Shown: positions 7,949 to 18,784, counted from the stretch's first letter. The stretch is 64,000 bases of DNA from JADLGL01 sp963732865 (GCA_963732865.1 CAVTBC010000004.1:1054001-1118000), one strand, 5' to 3'. Notes: generated from the sequence alone by a model not told the origin. A program made the numbers and translations.

Positions 7949-10369
7949 TCAATGTCTCTCGACGAAGCTGTCGATGACGCGCTTGGTGCCGGCCTTGTCG
8001 AAATCGATGGTCAGCTTGTTGCCTTCGATGGCGGAAATCTTGCCGTAGCCGAATTTCAAATGGAACACCCGTTCGCCGAGCGAATATTCGGAGGAGGGCG
8101 TGACGCTCTTGGCTACCAGTTCGCCGTCGATCTCCAGCGGTCCGCCGGGGCGGTTGTGGCTCGCCGTCGAACGGTTGCCTCGGCGTGAGCCGCCAAACAT
8201 GTCGCCCTGACCGGCGCGGTTGCGCTGCGCCCGTTGCCAGCCCGGCGTCTCATAGGTGTTGGTGAAGGGCTCGGCCTTGTCGAAGCGGCTCATGCCGTAG
8301 CTGCCGCCCATGCCGCCGACGCCATAACCGCCATAGCTCGGCCCTTGCTCGACGATCTCGATCTGATCGGCGGGCAGTTCCTCAATGAAACGGGAGGGCA
8401 CGGAGGATTGCCACAGGCCGTGGATGCGGCGGTTGGAGGCGAACCAGATGAAGGCGCGGCGCTTGGCGCGGGTGAGGCCGACATAGGCAAGGCGGCGCTC
8501 TTCCTCGAGCGAGGCCTTGCCGCCTTCGTCGAGCGCCCGCTGATTGGGGAAGACGCCTTCCTCCCAGCCGGGCAGGAACACGGTCTCGAACTCCAGCCCC
8601 TTGGCGGAATGCAGGGTCATGATCGAGACCTTGTCGTCCTCGCCGTCGCGCTCGGTGTCCATCACCAGCGAGATATGTTCGAGGAAGCCGGCCATGGTCT
8701 CGAAATCCTCCATGGCGCGGATCAGCTCCTTGAGGTTCTCCAGGCGGCCGGGCGCATCGGCGGAACGCTCGTTCTGCCACATCTCCGTGTAGCCGGATTC
8801 TTCGAGGATCAGCTCGGCGAGCTCGGTGTGCGGCAGGTGGTCGAGCTGCGAACGCCAGCGTCCGAACATCGCCAGCACGTCGCGCAGGGCGGCGCGCGTG
8901 CGGCCGTTGATCTCCTCGGTGTCGCAGAGTTCAATCGCCGCCTGCATCAGCGGGATACCCTTGGCGCGCGCATAGTCGTGCAGCATGCGGACGGTGGTGT
9001 CGCCGATGCCGCGGCGCGGAACGTTGACGATGCGCTCGAAGGCGAGGTCGTCGGCGGGCTGGGCGGTGGCGCGGAGATAGGCGAGGGCGTCGCGGATCTC
9101 CTGCCGCTCATAGAAACGCGGGCCGCCGATGACGCGATAGTCCAGCCCCAGCGTGATGAAGCGCTCTTCGAAGGAGCGCATCTGGAACGAGGCGCGGACG
9201 AGGATGGCGATGTCGTTGAGCTTGTGCTTTTGCCGCTGAAGCTGCTCGATTTCCTCGCCGACCGCGCGAGCCTCCTCTTCGGAGTCCCATGCCGAGGCAA
9301 GGCGGACCTGCGGCGCATCGGGGTCCTTGCGCTCGGTGAACAGCGTCTTGCCCAGCCGCCCTTCATTGTGGGCGATGAGATGGGCGGCGGCGGCGAGGAT
9401 CGGGCTGGTCGAACGGTAGTTGCGCTCGAGGCGGATCACCTTGGCCCCGGGGAAATCCTTCTCGAAGCGGAGGATGTTGTCGACCTCGGCGCCGCGCCAG
9501 CCATAGATCGATTGGTCGTCATCGCCGACGCAGCAGACATTGCGGCTGCCCTGGGCGAGAAGGCGCAGCCACAGATACTGCGCGACATTGGTGTCCTGAT
9601 ATTCGTCGACCAGGATATAGCGCAGCTTGCGGTGATACTCCTTGAGGACGTCCGGCTGTTCGCGGAAGAGGCGCAGGCATTCCAGCAGCAGGTCGCCGAA
9701 ATCGACGGCGTTGAGTACCTTCAGCCGCGCCTGATAGGCGGCGTAAAGTTCGGCGCCGCGGCCATTGGCGAAGACGCCGCCTTCGCCCGGCGGCAGATCC
9801 TTGGGCGACCAGCCGCGGTTCTTCCAGTTGTCGATGATGTTGGCGAGCGCGCGCGCGGGCCAACGCTTCTCATCAATGTTCTCGGCCTGGATGATCTGCT
9901 TCATCAGGCGGATCTGATCGTCGGTGTCGAGGATGGTGAAGTTGGGCTTCAGCCCGACGAGTTCGGCGTGCCGGCGCAGGATCTTGACGCCGATCGAATG
10001 GAAGGTGCCGAGCCACTGCATGCCCTCGACGGTGCCGCCGATGAGCTGGCCGATGCGCAGCTTCATCTCGCGCGCGGCTTTGTTGGTGAAGGTGACGGCG
10101 AGGATCTCCCAGGGCCGCGCCTTGCCGGTGGCGAGGAGGTGCCCGATGCGCGTCGTCAGAACGCGCGTCTTGCCGGTGCCGGCGCCGGCAAGCACCAGAA
10201 CCGGTCCCTCGGTCGTCTCGACCGCGAGACGCTGTTCGGGGTTGAGGCCGTCGAGATAGCCGCTGGCGCGCGCGGCTGTCGCCCGGGCAGCGATGCCACC
10301 CAAGTTAGGTTGCTCTTCCTCAAAATGGTCGCTTACCGGCAAAGCCGCGCCGGCGTCGCCCGTCGTCAT
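7949..10369 (-). CDS. uvrD: ATP-dependent 3'-5' DNA helicase, UvrD/PcrA type
   Basis: SF1A helicase acting in nucleotide excision and mismatch repair, 806 residues, longer than E. coli UvrD (720). The Q motif is GLNPEQRLAV (residues 41-50) and Walker A is AGAGTGKT (61-68). Other motifs are LVDEYQDTN (Walker B), GDDDQSIYGWRGA, LERNYRS, TLHSAKGLEFETVFL and YVGLTRAKRR. The C-terminus (HLKFGYGKISAIEGNKLTI) matches the Tudor-like domain that binds RNA polymerase in UvrD/PcrA. A Gly/Arg-rich linker precedes it. Rep is a less likely identity because Rep lacks this C-terminal domain. Confidence 0.95.
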   Translation of the reverse strand: MTTGDAGAALPVSDHFEEEQPNLGGIAARATAARASGYLDGLNPEQRLAVETTEGPVLVLAGAGTGKTRVLTTRIGHLLATGKARPWEILAVTFTNKAAREMKLRIGQLIGGTVEGMQWLGTFHSIGVKILRRHAELVGLKPNFTILDTDDQIRLMKQIIQAENIDEKRWPARALANIIDNWKNRGWSPKDLPPGEGGVFANGRGAELYAAYQARLKVLNAVDFGDLLLECLRLFREQPDVLKEYHRKLRYILVDEYQDTNVAQYLWLRLLAQGSRNVCCVGDDDQSIYGWRGAEVDNILRFEKDFPGAKVIRLERNYRSTSPILAAAAHLIAHNEGRLGKTLFTERKDPDAPQVRLASAWDSEEEARAVGEEIEQLQRQKHKLNDIAILVRASFQMRSFEERFITLGLDYRVIGGPRFYERQEIRDALAYLRATAQPADDLAFERIVNVPRRGIGDTTVRMLHDYARAKGIPLMQAAIELCDTEEINGRTRAALRDVLAMFGRWRSQLDHLPHTELAELILEESGYTEMWQNERSADAPGRLENLKELIRAMEDFETMAGFLEHISLVMDTERDGEDDKVSIMTLHSAKGLEFETVFLPGWEEGVFPNQRALDEGGKASLEEERRLAYVGLTRAKRRAFIWFASNRRIHGLWQSSVPSRFIEELPADQIEIVEQGPSYGGYGVGGMGGSYGMSRFDKAEPFTNTYETPGWQRAQRNRAGQGDMFGGSRRGNRSTASHNRPGGPLEIDGELVAKSVTPSSEYSLGERVFHLKFGYGKISAIEGNKLTIDFDKAGTKRVIDSFVERH

Positions 10370-10452
10370 CGCGGGGTTACTTCACTCGAATCCATGGATG
10401 AGAACACTATAGCAACAAATGGGATGACGCGAGGGCGGATGCCAGCCCGGCT

Positions 10453-11340
10453 TCAGACGAGACGGGAGAGCACGTCTTGGACCACCGCGCCGTCGCCCGC
10501 GATCAGTGCGGGGAGGAACCGGTCGGCATGGCCGGCCTTGACTATCGCGTGGAGGACGTTGTGCTCGCGGAAGGGCACGGCAAACTGCCGAACCGGGCGA
10601 ATCCGTTGCAAGAGCTCCGGTCCTTCACGATCCTCGGCGTTCCTCGCTGCGTAGATGCACCACAAATCCGGGCCGGCTGGACCGCAAGGACAGAGGAGGT
10701 CGAAGGCCGAAATGTCCCGGCGCCCGCGGTTCAGGAGGCGATGGACATGCCAGATCGGACGCCCGCCGACCGAGATCGACAGATCGGCGGGGAGGACCAC
10801 ACCGAGGCGAAGGGCAGGCAGGCCGCCCATAGAGGTGCCGAGCGTGACGACGCGGCGATAGCGGGCAATGCCGAGGTCGGCGCCGAGCCGGTGCGCCAGT
10901 GTGGGCAGCGAGTTGGCATAGCCGGAGACGCCTAGGTCGAAATGCGCGCCGGCGGCGTCACGAAGAAGTACGAAATCATGGTGGCGCGCGGGCAGCGATT
11001 GTAGAACGATACCGACCGGAGCGGCCAGCCTGCCGGTTGCTCCGGTAAGCCCGACCACCAGGGTTCTGTCGGATGCGCTGCCATCAGCCGCGCTGTACAC
11101 CAGAACATCCGGCGCAAGCGCACGCCTCACATAAGCTTGCACTTCCGCCTTACGCACGCTCTGGCCAACGATCGATTTTCGCAGCACTCGCTGGGCCTCG
11201 GCGGAAAGGTGATCCGCCATTGCCACGGCAGCGGCGAATTCGGCCGGCGCGGCAAATTCCTCCAGCCGTCGCATCGCTGTCTCGGCGGCGCGGGTTTCGC
11301 CAATGGCGGAGAGAGCGGTTACGACCGCGCTATCGTTCAT
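10453..11340 (-). CDS. Alpha/beta-hydrolase-like protein in a P450-ACP unit
   Basis: A 295-residue protein with a hydrolase-type nucleophile elbow (VVTLGTSMGGLPAL, so Ser in G-T-S-M-G). A candidate catalytic His lies in REHNVLHAIVKAG near the C-terminus. The N-terminal ~85 residues precede the core and are unrecognised. It overlaps the ACP gene by 11 bp and is third in the P450-ACP-hydrolase operon, which suggests it releases or transfers an ACP-bound acyl group (inferred). The hydrolase at 55358-56290, also beside an ACP, has a comparable layout and C-terminal His motif. I know no named family for it. Confidence 0.75.
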   Translation of the reverse strand: MNDSAVVTALSAIGETRAAETAMRRLEEFAAPAEFAAAVAMADHLSAEAQRVLRKSIVGQSVRKAEVQAYVRRALAPDVLVYSAADGSASDRTLVVGLTGATGRLAAPVGIVLQSLPARHHDFVLLRDAAGAHFDLGVSGYANSLPTLAHRLGADLGIARYRRVVTLGTSMGGLPALRLGVVLPADLSISVGGRPIWHVHRLLNRGRRDISAFDLLCPCGPAGPDLWCIYAARNAEDREGPELLQRIRPVRQFAVPFREHNVLHAIVKAGHADRFLPALIAGDGAVVQDVLSRLV

Positions 11341-11605
11341 CGCCGCGGACTTGCTCCGCGACGAAGACGGACAGCGCGTCGACCGAGGGATAGGCGATGA
11401 AGTCAGCGATGTCGCAGGCGTAACCCGTTTCGTCCTCGATAAGCATCGAAATCTCCGCCGCGGCCAGGCTGTCGACGTCGAGATCGCTGAAGGGCACGTC
11501 CTGCGCCGGATCAGCCAAGCGCATGGCGAGCTGAGGCCGGTCGGCGGCCGAGACCCAGTCGTTGACGCCGCGAACGATGATGGCTCGGATTTCGGCAGGC
11601 GTCAC
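11330..11605 (-). CDS. Free-standing acyl carrier protein
   Basis: A 91-residue carrier protein. The phosphopantetheine attachment site is Ser46 in DLDVDSLAAAEI, followed by a family-like helix (EDETGYACDIADFIAYPSVDAL). GTG 11605 is chosen because it overlaps the TGA of the P450 gene (GTGA), giving tight coupling and a normal ACP length; the frame is open upstream but that part is P450 antiframe. It is unlikely to be the housekeeping fatty-acid ACP, because it departs from the usual DSLDTVEL motif and lies away from fab genes. It probably carries a substrate for the P450. Confidence 0.85.
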   Translation of the reverse strand: MTPAEIRAIIVRGVNDWVSAADRPQLAMRLADPAQDVPFSDLDVDSLAAAEISMLIEDETGYACDIADFIAYPSVDALSVFVAEQVRGDER

Positions 11606-12672
11606 GTCAGCGTCACGCGGAGATATTCGGGGAAGATAAACAGATAGTCCTGGTCGCGCAGCTTGGAGCCGAGGAACTCGACGCGGAGGTCGATCGTGCG
11701 AAGCCGCTCCGTCAGAAGCCGCCAAAGGTCGAGCGCCAAAGGCCGCCCGAGACAGCTATGCGCCCCGGCGCCGAACATACGCACCTGCTGTTTAGGATCG
11801 TCCGAATAGGCCGAGCTTTGCAGCGTCACGCGAATGCGCTGCCCTTGCTTGATGGACGCGCCGGCGAAGTCGAAATCCCCGCGCGCCTTGCGCGCGACAT
11901 AGGCGACGCCCGTTTCGGGCGGGTTGTCCGGGAAGGGGATTTGGCTGAGCTGCAGGCCGTTGTGTCTTTCGAAAAGATATCGGAGGCTCTCGCCAAGCGT
12001 ACCGATCAGGGCGTCATAGCCGAGGATCCAAAGCGACAGCGCCGCGCCCATTTCCTCGTCGCTCATGGGGCTTCCGCGCTCCGCCCTCAGACGCTCACGC
12101 GCATCCCCGATCTGCCGGTCGGCCTCGGCGCTTCGCCGGACGGAGCCGAGGCGATCGAATACCCGCGACATGGCCCCGGCCGTTTCATCGGCGTCGATAG
12201 GAACGCCGACCATGGCGCCGATGACCGTGTGCACCATTGGCACGATGACTTCGCCCATCACCTCGAGTTCACCGGCGTCGGCGAACCTTCCGGCATAGGC
12301 CGCGATCGCTTCCATCGTGGCGGCTTCGGCTGCCCGGCGATGATCTGCGACGTGGCGCGCGGCGGCTCTTCGCTGGGCCACGTGCTTCGGTCCGTCGCGC
12401 GAGATGGGGTTGTGTGTCAGCGTGAAGTCGATGTTCAGCAGGGGCAAGCCGCTAACGCGGGCAAGGGTGGCGTTGGCGTCGTGATAGTCGACCTCGGCGA
12501 AGCGGGCATCGGTGAGCGCGGCAGCCGCGAGTCGGGGGTCGACTATCACCCAGCTGTTCAGCAGAGCGTCAAAGAACAGGGGGAGGCGGTTGTCGCGAAG
12601 ACGGGCGCGCCGATCCGGTGCGTGGTGCAACAACGTTGACGACGGATCCTGGTGCATGGCGCGCGATGGCAA
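11602..12672 (-). CDS. Short cytochrome P450, probably acting on an ACP-bound substrate
   Basis: A 356-residue haem monooxygenase-like protein, shorter than the usual ~400. The haem-ligand loop is intact (MFGAGAHSCLGRPLAL, Cys ligand). The I-helix region reads ALSLWILGYDALIGTLGESL instead of the usual AGxDTT. I cannot find a convincing ExxR motif in the K-helix position, where the sequence reads PFPDNPPETGVAYVARKA. It leads the operon and is coupled to the ACP by a GTGA overlap. Precedents such as P450 BioI, which oxidises ACP-bound chains, suggest a tethered substrate. It may be catalytically atypical. Confidence 0.85.
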   Translation of the reverse strand: MPSRAMHQDPSSTLLHHAPDRRARLRDNRLPLFFDALLNSWVIVDPRLAAAALTDARFAEVDYHDANATLARVSGLPLLNIDFTLTHNPISRDGPKHVAQRRAAARHVADHRRAAEAATMEAIAAYAGRFADAGELEVMGEVIVPMVHTVIGAMVGVPIDADETAGAMSRVFDRLGSVRRSAEADRQIGDARERLRAERGSPMSDEEMGAALSLWILGYDALIGTLGESLRYLFERHNGLQLSQIPFPDNPPETGVAYVARKARGDFDFAGASIKQGQRIRVTLQSSAYSDDPKQQVRMFGAGAHSCLGRPLALDLWRLLTERLRTIDLRVEFLGSKLRDQDYLFIFPEYLRVTLT

Positions 12673-12829
12673 CTCCCTCGGTCAACAAAGCAGTTGCATG
12701 GTGTCAAATCAACCGGACTGCGAGCACGGCCGCGTGAATATAGGACAAAGCGTGATGGTGGCTGCGCGACGGCAGGTTTCCTGATAGTCGAAGAGGCGAG
12801 GGGCCGGGGCGGCAATCGGAGGGAGCGAC

Positions 12830-15800
12830 CTGGGCAGGCTCTATCTCATCCTGGGCGGGCTCATCGTCTTCGTGCTGGTGGCGGTGCTCATCGGCCCGTA
12901 TTTCGTCGACTGGAACGGCTTTCGCACGACGTTCGAAAACCGCGCGGGCGACATCCTCGGGCAGCCTGTGCACATTCGCGGCAATATCGATCTGTCGATG
13001 CTGCCGACGCCGACGATCACCATGGATGATGTCGAGGTGGGCGACACCGAGGGTGCGCCGATGGCCACCATCGACCACGTCGAAATCCATCTCGAATTGC
13101 TGCCGCTTCTCACCGGGCAGTTCAACGTCACCGAACTCGACCTCGATCATCCGGACGTTCGCGCCACGGTCGACGATTCCGGCGCCCTCGATTGGACAAT
13201 GCGGCCGGAGGGAGTGAGTTCGGTCGACCCGGCGAAGGTCGCGCTCGATCAGATCGTGGTTCGCGACGGCGCCCTTCGTTTCTACGACGCTCGCACGGGG
13301 GCGGCCTTTTCCCTGTCTGACATTGCAACAAATCAATTCAGTGCCAGGTCGCTGAACGGCCCCTGGCAAATAGACGGCAGCCTGATCTGCGAGGCGGAAC
13401 TCGTTTGCGGCGACGGTTTGCCTGTCACGTTCACGCTGTCGAGCGGGCGGCTGGCGGCGGATGGATCCCTCCGCGTCAGTGCCGAGATCACGCCGGCCTC
13501 GGCGGACCTTGCCGGCACGCTGCGAACGCAGGGGGTGGTGACGCGCGAGGAGGGGCTGCTTGCCTATGCGGGAACGTTTCAGTTCGACAAGCTGGCGGTG
13601 ACAAGCGGCGCGCCGGAGGACTCGCCGCCGCAAGTCTTGGCACAGGCCTGGACGATCGCCGGCGGTTTCCGCCTCGGCGCGGAGGCATTGTCGCTGAGCC
13701 AGTTCACCTGGGAGTCGAGCGACGGCGTCTTCTCGATCGGCGGCGATGCGTCGTTGTCGTTGGGAACGAATGCTTCCTTCGACGCAACGCTGGTGTCGCG
13801 CCAGATCGATCTTGATCGCGCGCTCGGCGATGGTGATGCAGTTGCCATCGGCGACGCCGGAAGCCAGATCTGGCAGCGCCTGTCAGCGGCGATGCCGCCG
13901 GTGCTGGCGGGGCACGCGACCTTGTCGATCCCGTCGGTGATCGTCTCGGGGTCGGTCCTGCAGAATTTGCAGCTTGATGTCACCGCCGCCGGCGATCATT
14001 GGGACGTCGTGTCGCTGCAAATGCAACTGCCGGGGCAGACGCAACTGTCGCTGGCCGGACGCTTCGACCCAGGCACGGAACCCGGGTTCGCCGGCACGGC
14101 CGGACTTTCGACCGCACAGCCCGCCGTGCTGGCGAGTTGGTGGACCGGGCGCGACGTGTCGAGCCTGGGTCTGAGGCCGCTGTCGCTGAATGCGACCGTC
14201 GCACTCGCGCCGGCCGGACTGACGCTCAGCGACGCGGAACTGCACGCCGGCGATGATGCCCTCACCGGAACGCTGGCCTGGCTTGCGCCGGAGGATGCCG
14301 GCGGGCCGCGCCGGCTGACGGCGGATGTGTCGACCCACAGCTTCGATATCGACCAACTGCGTGCGCTCGCCGATCTCCTGTCGGGCGACGGCAGTGCCGG
14401 CGACGGGCAGAGCTACCATCTGATGCTGGCGGCGGACGAACTGCGCGCCGGCGATGTCGCCATCGGTGATGTCACGCTGGACGCGGCGCTGACGCAGGAC
14501 GTGCTTGCCCTCAACGATCTTACGATCGGCGATCTCGACGGCGGTATGGTCAATGTGACGGGAACGCTCGGTGACCTGTCGTCGAACGCGCCGCGCGGGA
14601 CGTTGACGGCGAGTCTGCAGGCCGAGCAGCTCGATGGCGTCGTCGCATTGGCGCAGCATCTTGCTCCCGGTACGGCGCTGACGACGTGGCTTGAGAAAAG
14701 CGCGCCCGCTCTCGCGCCGGTGGATCTGCAGGCGATCGTGACGGCGCATAGCCCGGGCGGTTCGCTCTACGATATCGGGGTTACCGGCACCGCCGCCGGG
14801 TCGACCTTGCGCGTCCAACTCAATGCCGATGGCGGAACGGACGATTGGGCGGCCAACAATGTCGGGCTGGTCGTCGAGATCGATGCTGCGGACAGCGCAC
14901 AATTGGCACAGCAACTCGGCCTTGCCGGCGCTGTCGTGGCCGAGGAAAATGGGGCGGCGACAATTCGCGTCTCGGCGAATGGCGTCCCGACCGCGGGGAT
15001 GGCCGCACATTTCGGCGCGACGATTGCCGGTGTGGTTTTCGCCAGCGACGGTACGTTGACGCTCAACGGCGCCGGCCCGCCGCAGTTCGCCGGACCAATG
15101 ACGGCGCAGGGCGATCTTGATCGGCTGGCGCGGCTGATCGGACTGACGCTGCCGCAGGGCGGCACTGAGATGCCGGCGGTGCTTGAGGGGCGGCTCAACA
15201 TCGCGGACGGTGTGATTGGTCTCGACCTCGATCCAAGTTCGATCAATCAGCGTTCCGTCGCTGGTTCACTGCAGCTCACGCGAGCAAACGGCGTGTGGGA
15301 TCTGGCGGGCCAGCTCAATCTCGAGGAGCTGGACCTCGGCTGGCTGATGACTTGGCCGCTGGGCATCGATCCGTTGCCGGAGGGCGGCACGGATTCGCCG
15401 TGGTCAACGGAGCCGTTCACCGGAACGCTGATGAACGGTCTCGCGCTTAACGTCGATGTCAGCGCCGACCGCTTCGTCGTCGGCCGCGATCTGACGATTG
15501 CCAATGCCGATCTCGGCTTCACGCTGGGCGATAACCAGGCGCGCATCGAACTGCGCAATGGCTCGCTGTCGACGGGTCTGGTTCGCTCGACATTATCGCT
15601 GGCTGTCGAAGACGGACAACTCATCTTCAACGGACAATTGTTCCTCGCCGATGTTCCGATGGACGCGCTCGTGTGGCGCAGCGAGGGACAGCCAGTGGCC
15701 GATGGGGTTGTCGGTCTCAGCGCGGAGTTCGCGGCGATCGGCCGGTCGCCGGCGGGCCTGGTGTCCGCGCTGGCGGGTAGCGGCTCGCTCGATATCGGTC

Positions 15801-16426
15801 AAAGCGTGTTTCACTTCATGGGCGCCGATGCTTTCAGTCTGGTCATCCGCCTCGCCGATGAGGGGGAGGCAACAACGGACGATCAGTTGCGGCAGGCCTT
15901 TACCGGCTTCCTCGACGCGGGCACGCTGGACTTTGGCGACGCCACCGTTCGCTTCGATATCTCCGCCGGCATCGTCACGCCCGATACGATCATCCAGGAG
16001 GCCGGACCGGTGCAGCTGGTGGCGCGGGCGCCGATCGACCTCAACCATCTTACCATCGACAGTTCCTGGGAGCTGACGATGATCGAGGGGCGGGACATCG
16101 GTGACGGGCCGCAGCCGCGCGCCTATGTTACCTTCGCCGGACCGCTTGCCGCTCCGGTGCGGCAGGTGAACGTCACGCCCTTGATGGGCTATCTCAGTTT
16201 GCGGCGGCTGCAGGAGACCGAACAATTGCAGGCCGACGTGCTGGAGCGAGAGCGTTTCATCCGCCTGATCGACACGATCGAGGCCGGCCGCGCTGCGACA
16301 GCCAATGTGCCCGCTCCGGAAACGCCGGCCAACACGGTCGAAACTGCGCCGTTGCCGGCCCCGGCCGCAGCGCCGCAGCCCGGTGCGGGGCTGCTCATTC
16401 CGCCGGGAGTCATACCCGGCCCCTAG
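12830..16426 (+). CDS. AsmA family outer-membrane/lipid-transport protein, probable CTG start
   Basis: A large (~1198 residue) inner-membrane-anchored periplasmic protein of the AsmA family, which is linked to outer-membrane assembly and phospholipid transfer. The N-terminal anchor is followed by the family sequence IGPYFVDWNGFRTTFENRAGDILGQPVHIRGNIDLS; the rest is long beta-rich repeats and the tail is Pro/Ala-rich. The first ATG/GTG/TTG in frame (GTG 12872) would cut the anchor in half. CTG 12830 lies seven bases after a GGAGG box (12818-12822) and restores LYLILGGLIVFVLVAVLIG. An in-frame TAG at 12785 excludes starts further upstream. Confidence 0.88.
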   Translation: MGRLYLILGGLIVFVLVAVLIGPYFVDWNGFRTTFENRAGDILGQPVHIRGNIDLSMLPTPTITMDDVEVGDTEGAPMATIDHVEIHLELLPLLTGQFNVTELDLDHPDVRATVDDSGALDWTMRPEGVSSVDPAKVALDQIVVRDGALRFYDARTGAAFSLSDIATNQFSARSLNGPWQIDGSLICEAELVCGDGLPVTFTLSSGRLAADGSLRVSAEITPASADLAGTLRTQGVVTREEGLLAYAGTFQFDKLAVTSGAPEDSPPQVLAQAWTIAGGFRLGAEALSLSQFTWESSDGVFSIGGDASLSLGTNASFDATLVSRQIDLDRALGDGDAVAIGDAGSQIWQRLSAAMPPVLAGHATLSIPSVIVSGSVLQNLQLDVTAAGDHWDVVSLQMQLPGQTQLSLAGRFDPGTEPGFAGTAGLSTAQPAVLASWWTGRDVSSLGLRPLSLNATVALAPAGLTLSDAELHAGDDALTGTLAWLAPEDAGGPRRLTADVSTHSFDIDQLRALADLLSGDGSAGDGQSYHLMLAADELRAGDVAIGDVTLDAALTQDVLALNDLTIGDLDGGMVNVTGTLGDLSSNAPRGTLTASLQAEQLDGVVALAQHLAPGTALTTWLEKSAPALAPVDLQAIVTAHSPGGSLYDIGVTGTAAGSTLRVQLNADGGTDDWAANNVGLVVEIDAADSAQLAQQLGLAGAVVAEENGAATIRVSANGVPTAGMAAHFGATIAGVVFASDGTLTLNGAGPPQFAGPMTAQGDLDRLARLIGLTLPQGGTEMPAVLEGRLNIADGVIGLDLDPSSINQRSVAGSLQLTRANGVWDLAGQLNLEELDLGWLMTWPLGIDPLPEGGTDSPWSTEPFTGTLMNGLALNVDVSADRFVVGRDLTIANADLGFTLGDNQARIELRNGSLSTGLVRSTLSLAVEDGQLIFNGQLFLADVPMDALVWRSEGQPVADGVVGLSAEFAAIGRSPAGLVSALAGSGSLDIGQSVFHFMGADAFSLVIRLADEGEATTDDQLRQAFTGFLDAGTLDFGDATVRFDISAGIVTPDTIIQEAGPVQLVARAPIDLNHLTIDSSWELTMIEGRDIGDGPQPRAYVTFAGPLAAPVRQVNVTPLMGYLSLRRLQETEQLQADVLERERFIRLIDTIEAGRAATANVPAPETPANTVETAPLPAPAAAPQPGAGLLIPPGVIPGP

Positions 16427-16680
16427 TTGCCGGCGCGGCGACGATACCAATCGAGGACGAAGAGACGGACCGAGGATGACAGCCCAGCCTCGGGTGCACG
16501 ATCCCGGTCGATCTCGGCGAGCAGGGAGGAGATGCTCTGGCCGTCGGCCGCGGCGATTTCCTTCAACGCATCCCAGAAGGGCTGCTCGACAGAGATCGAC
16601 GTGCGATGGCCGGCGATGGCGATGGAGCGCTTGGCGACCGGCGCGTGAAGCGGGGGATCTGATGGGATGCGGCCGTTCAT
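16423..16680 (-). CDS. Ribbon-helix-helix domain protein (RHH_4)
   Basis: An 85-residue putative DNA-binding protein. The core KRSIAIAGHRTSISVEQPFWDALKEIA...LLAEIDRDR matches the RHH_4 family, which is conserved in alphaproteobacteria next to fumC and sspB. SSSVRLFVLDWYRRR ends the domain. It starts 15 bp after the fumC stop, so it is likely co-transcribed with fumC and sspB. Its target genes are not known. Its 3' end overlaps the convergent AsmA gene by 4 bp. Confidence 0.85.
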   Translation of the reverse strand: MNGRIPSDPPLHAPVAKRSIAIAGHRTSISVEQPFWDALKEIAAADGQSISSLLAEIDRDRAPEAGLSSSVRLFVLDWYRRRAGN

Positions 16681-16695
16681 GGGAGAGTCCGTCTC

Positions 16696-18120
<1,425 letters not shown>

Positions 18121-18149
18121 GGCCGTCTCCTTCGCTGCCGGCGATACAG

Positions 18150-18704
18150 TCAATTCTTCTTGCGGAAGGCGTCGAGGCTAACGACCTCGGCCTGCGGCGC
18201 GTCTTTGTCCTCGCCATCCGAATCGTCATCAGCCGTGTCTTCCGGCGTCTTGGCGGCGTGCGTTTCGGCGACGGCCGGACCCGGCACGATCTTCGCCGGC
18301 GCCTGCGGCGCATCGGCCGCGTTGTCTTCAGCGGTCTCGAGCGCGGTGACCGTCGGCTCGAATTGAAGCGCAAACTGCACCGACGGATCGACGAAGGCTT
18401 TGACGGCGCTGAATGGAACCAGCAATCGCTCCGGCACGCCGTTGAAGGAAAGGCCGACCTCGACGGCATGTTCGGTGACGGTAAGGTCCCAGAATTGGTG
18501 CTGGAGCACGATCGTCATATCTTCCGGATATTGATTGAGCAGCCGCGTCGAGATGCGGACGCCCGGCGCCCTGGTGGCGAAGGTGATGTAGAAATGGTGT
18601 TCGCCGGGCAGGCCGGTCTTGGCCACTTCGGACAGAACCTTGCGCAAGACGCCTCGTAAAGCGTCCTGGGCGAGGATGTCATATCGGATCAGGTCTTCCG
18701 TCAT
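18150..18704 (-). CDS. sspB: SspB, ClpXP protease adaptor
   Basis: Delivers ssrA-tagged proteins to ClpXP. About 184 residues: a folded SspB-alpha domain (DLIRYDILAQDALRGVLRKVL ... GEHHFYITFATRAPGVRIS ... FWDLTV), then an acidic flexible linker, then a short basic tail (VVSLDAFRKKN) that resembles the ClpX-docking peptide. The start is ATG 18704 (MTEDLIRYD) with GAAGGA just upstream. The tmRNA gene, which makes the tag it recognises, lies immediately upstream. Confidence 0.93.
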   Translation of the reverse strand: MTEDLIRYDILAQDALRGVLRKVLSEVAKTGLPGEHHFYITFATRAPGVRISTRLLNQYPEDMTIVLQHQFWDLTVTEHAVEVGLSFNGVPERLLVPFSAVKAFVDPSVQFALQFEPTVTALETAEDNAADAPQAPAKIVPGPAVAETHAAKTPEDTADDDSDGEDKDAPQAEVVSLDAFRKKN

Positions 18705-18750
18705 TCCTTCGACTGCCTGCATGCCGCCGGCCGGGGTTCGGCCGCGAGGA

Positions 18751-18784
18751 AAATAAGTGGGAGCTTCTGTTGCCAGGTGCTCCC
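18751..18784 (-). terminator. Probable terminator of the tmRNA gene
   Basis: On the minus strand GGGAGC (18784-18779) pairs with GCTCCC (18764-18759) and is followed by ACTTATTTT. It lies directly after the tmRNA coding piece and before sspB. Confidence 0.65.

Noticed and set aside
8234..10654. Plus-strand open frame of 806 codons opposite uvrD
   Set aside because: It is antisense to the motif-complete UvrD gene, has no recognisable domain and arises from GC-rich codon bias; the equal length is coincidence.
12704..13633. Minus-strand frame of 309 codons opposite the AsmA start
   Set aside because: Arg/Pro-rich shadow of the AsmA gene.
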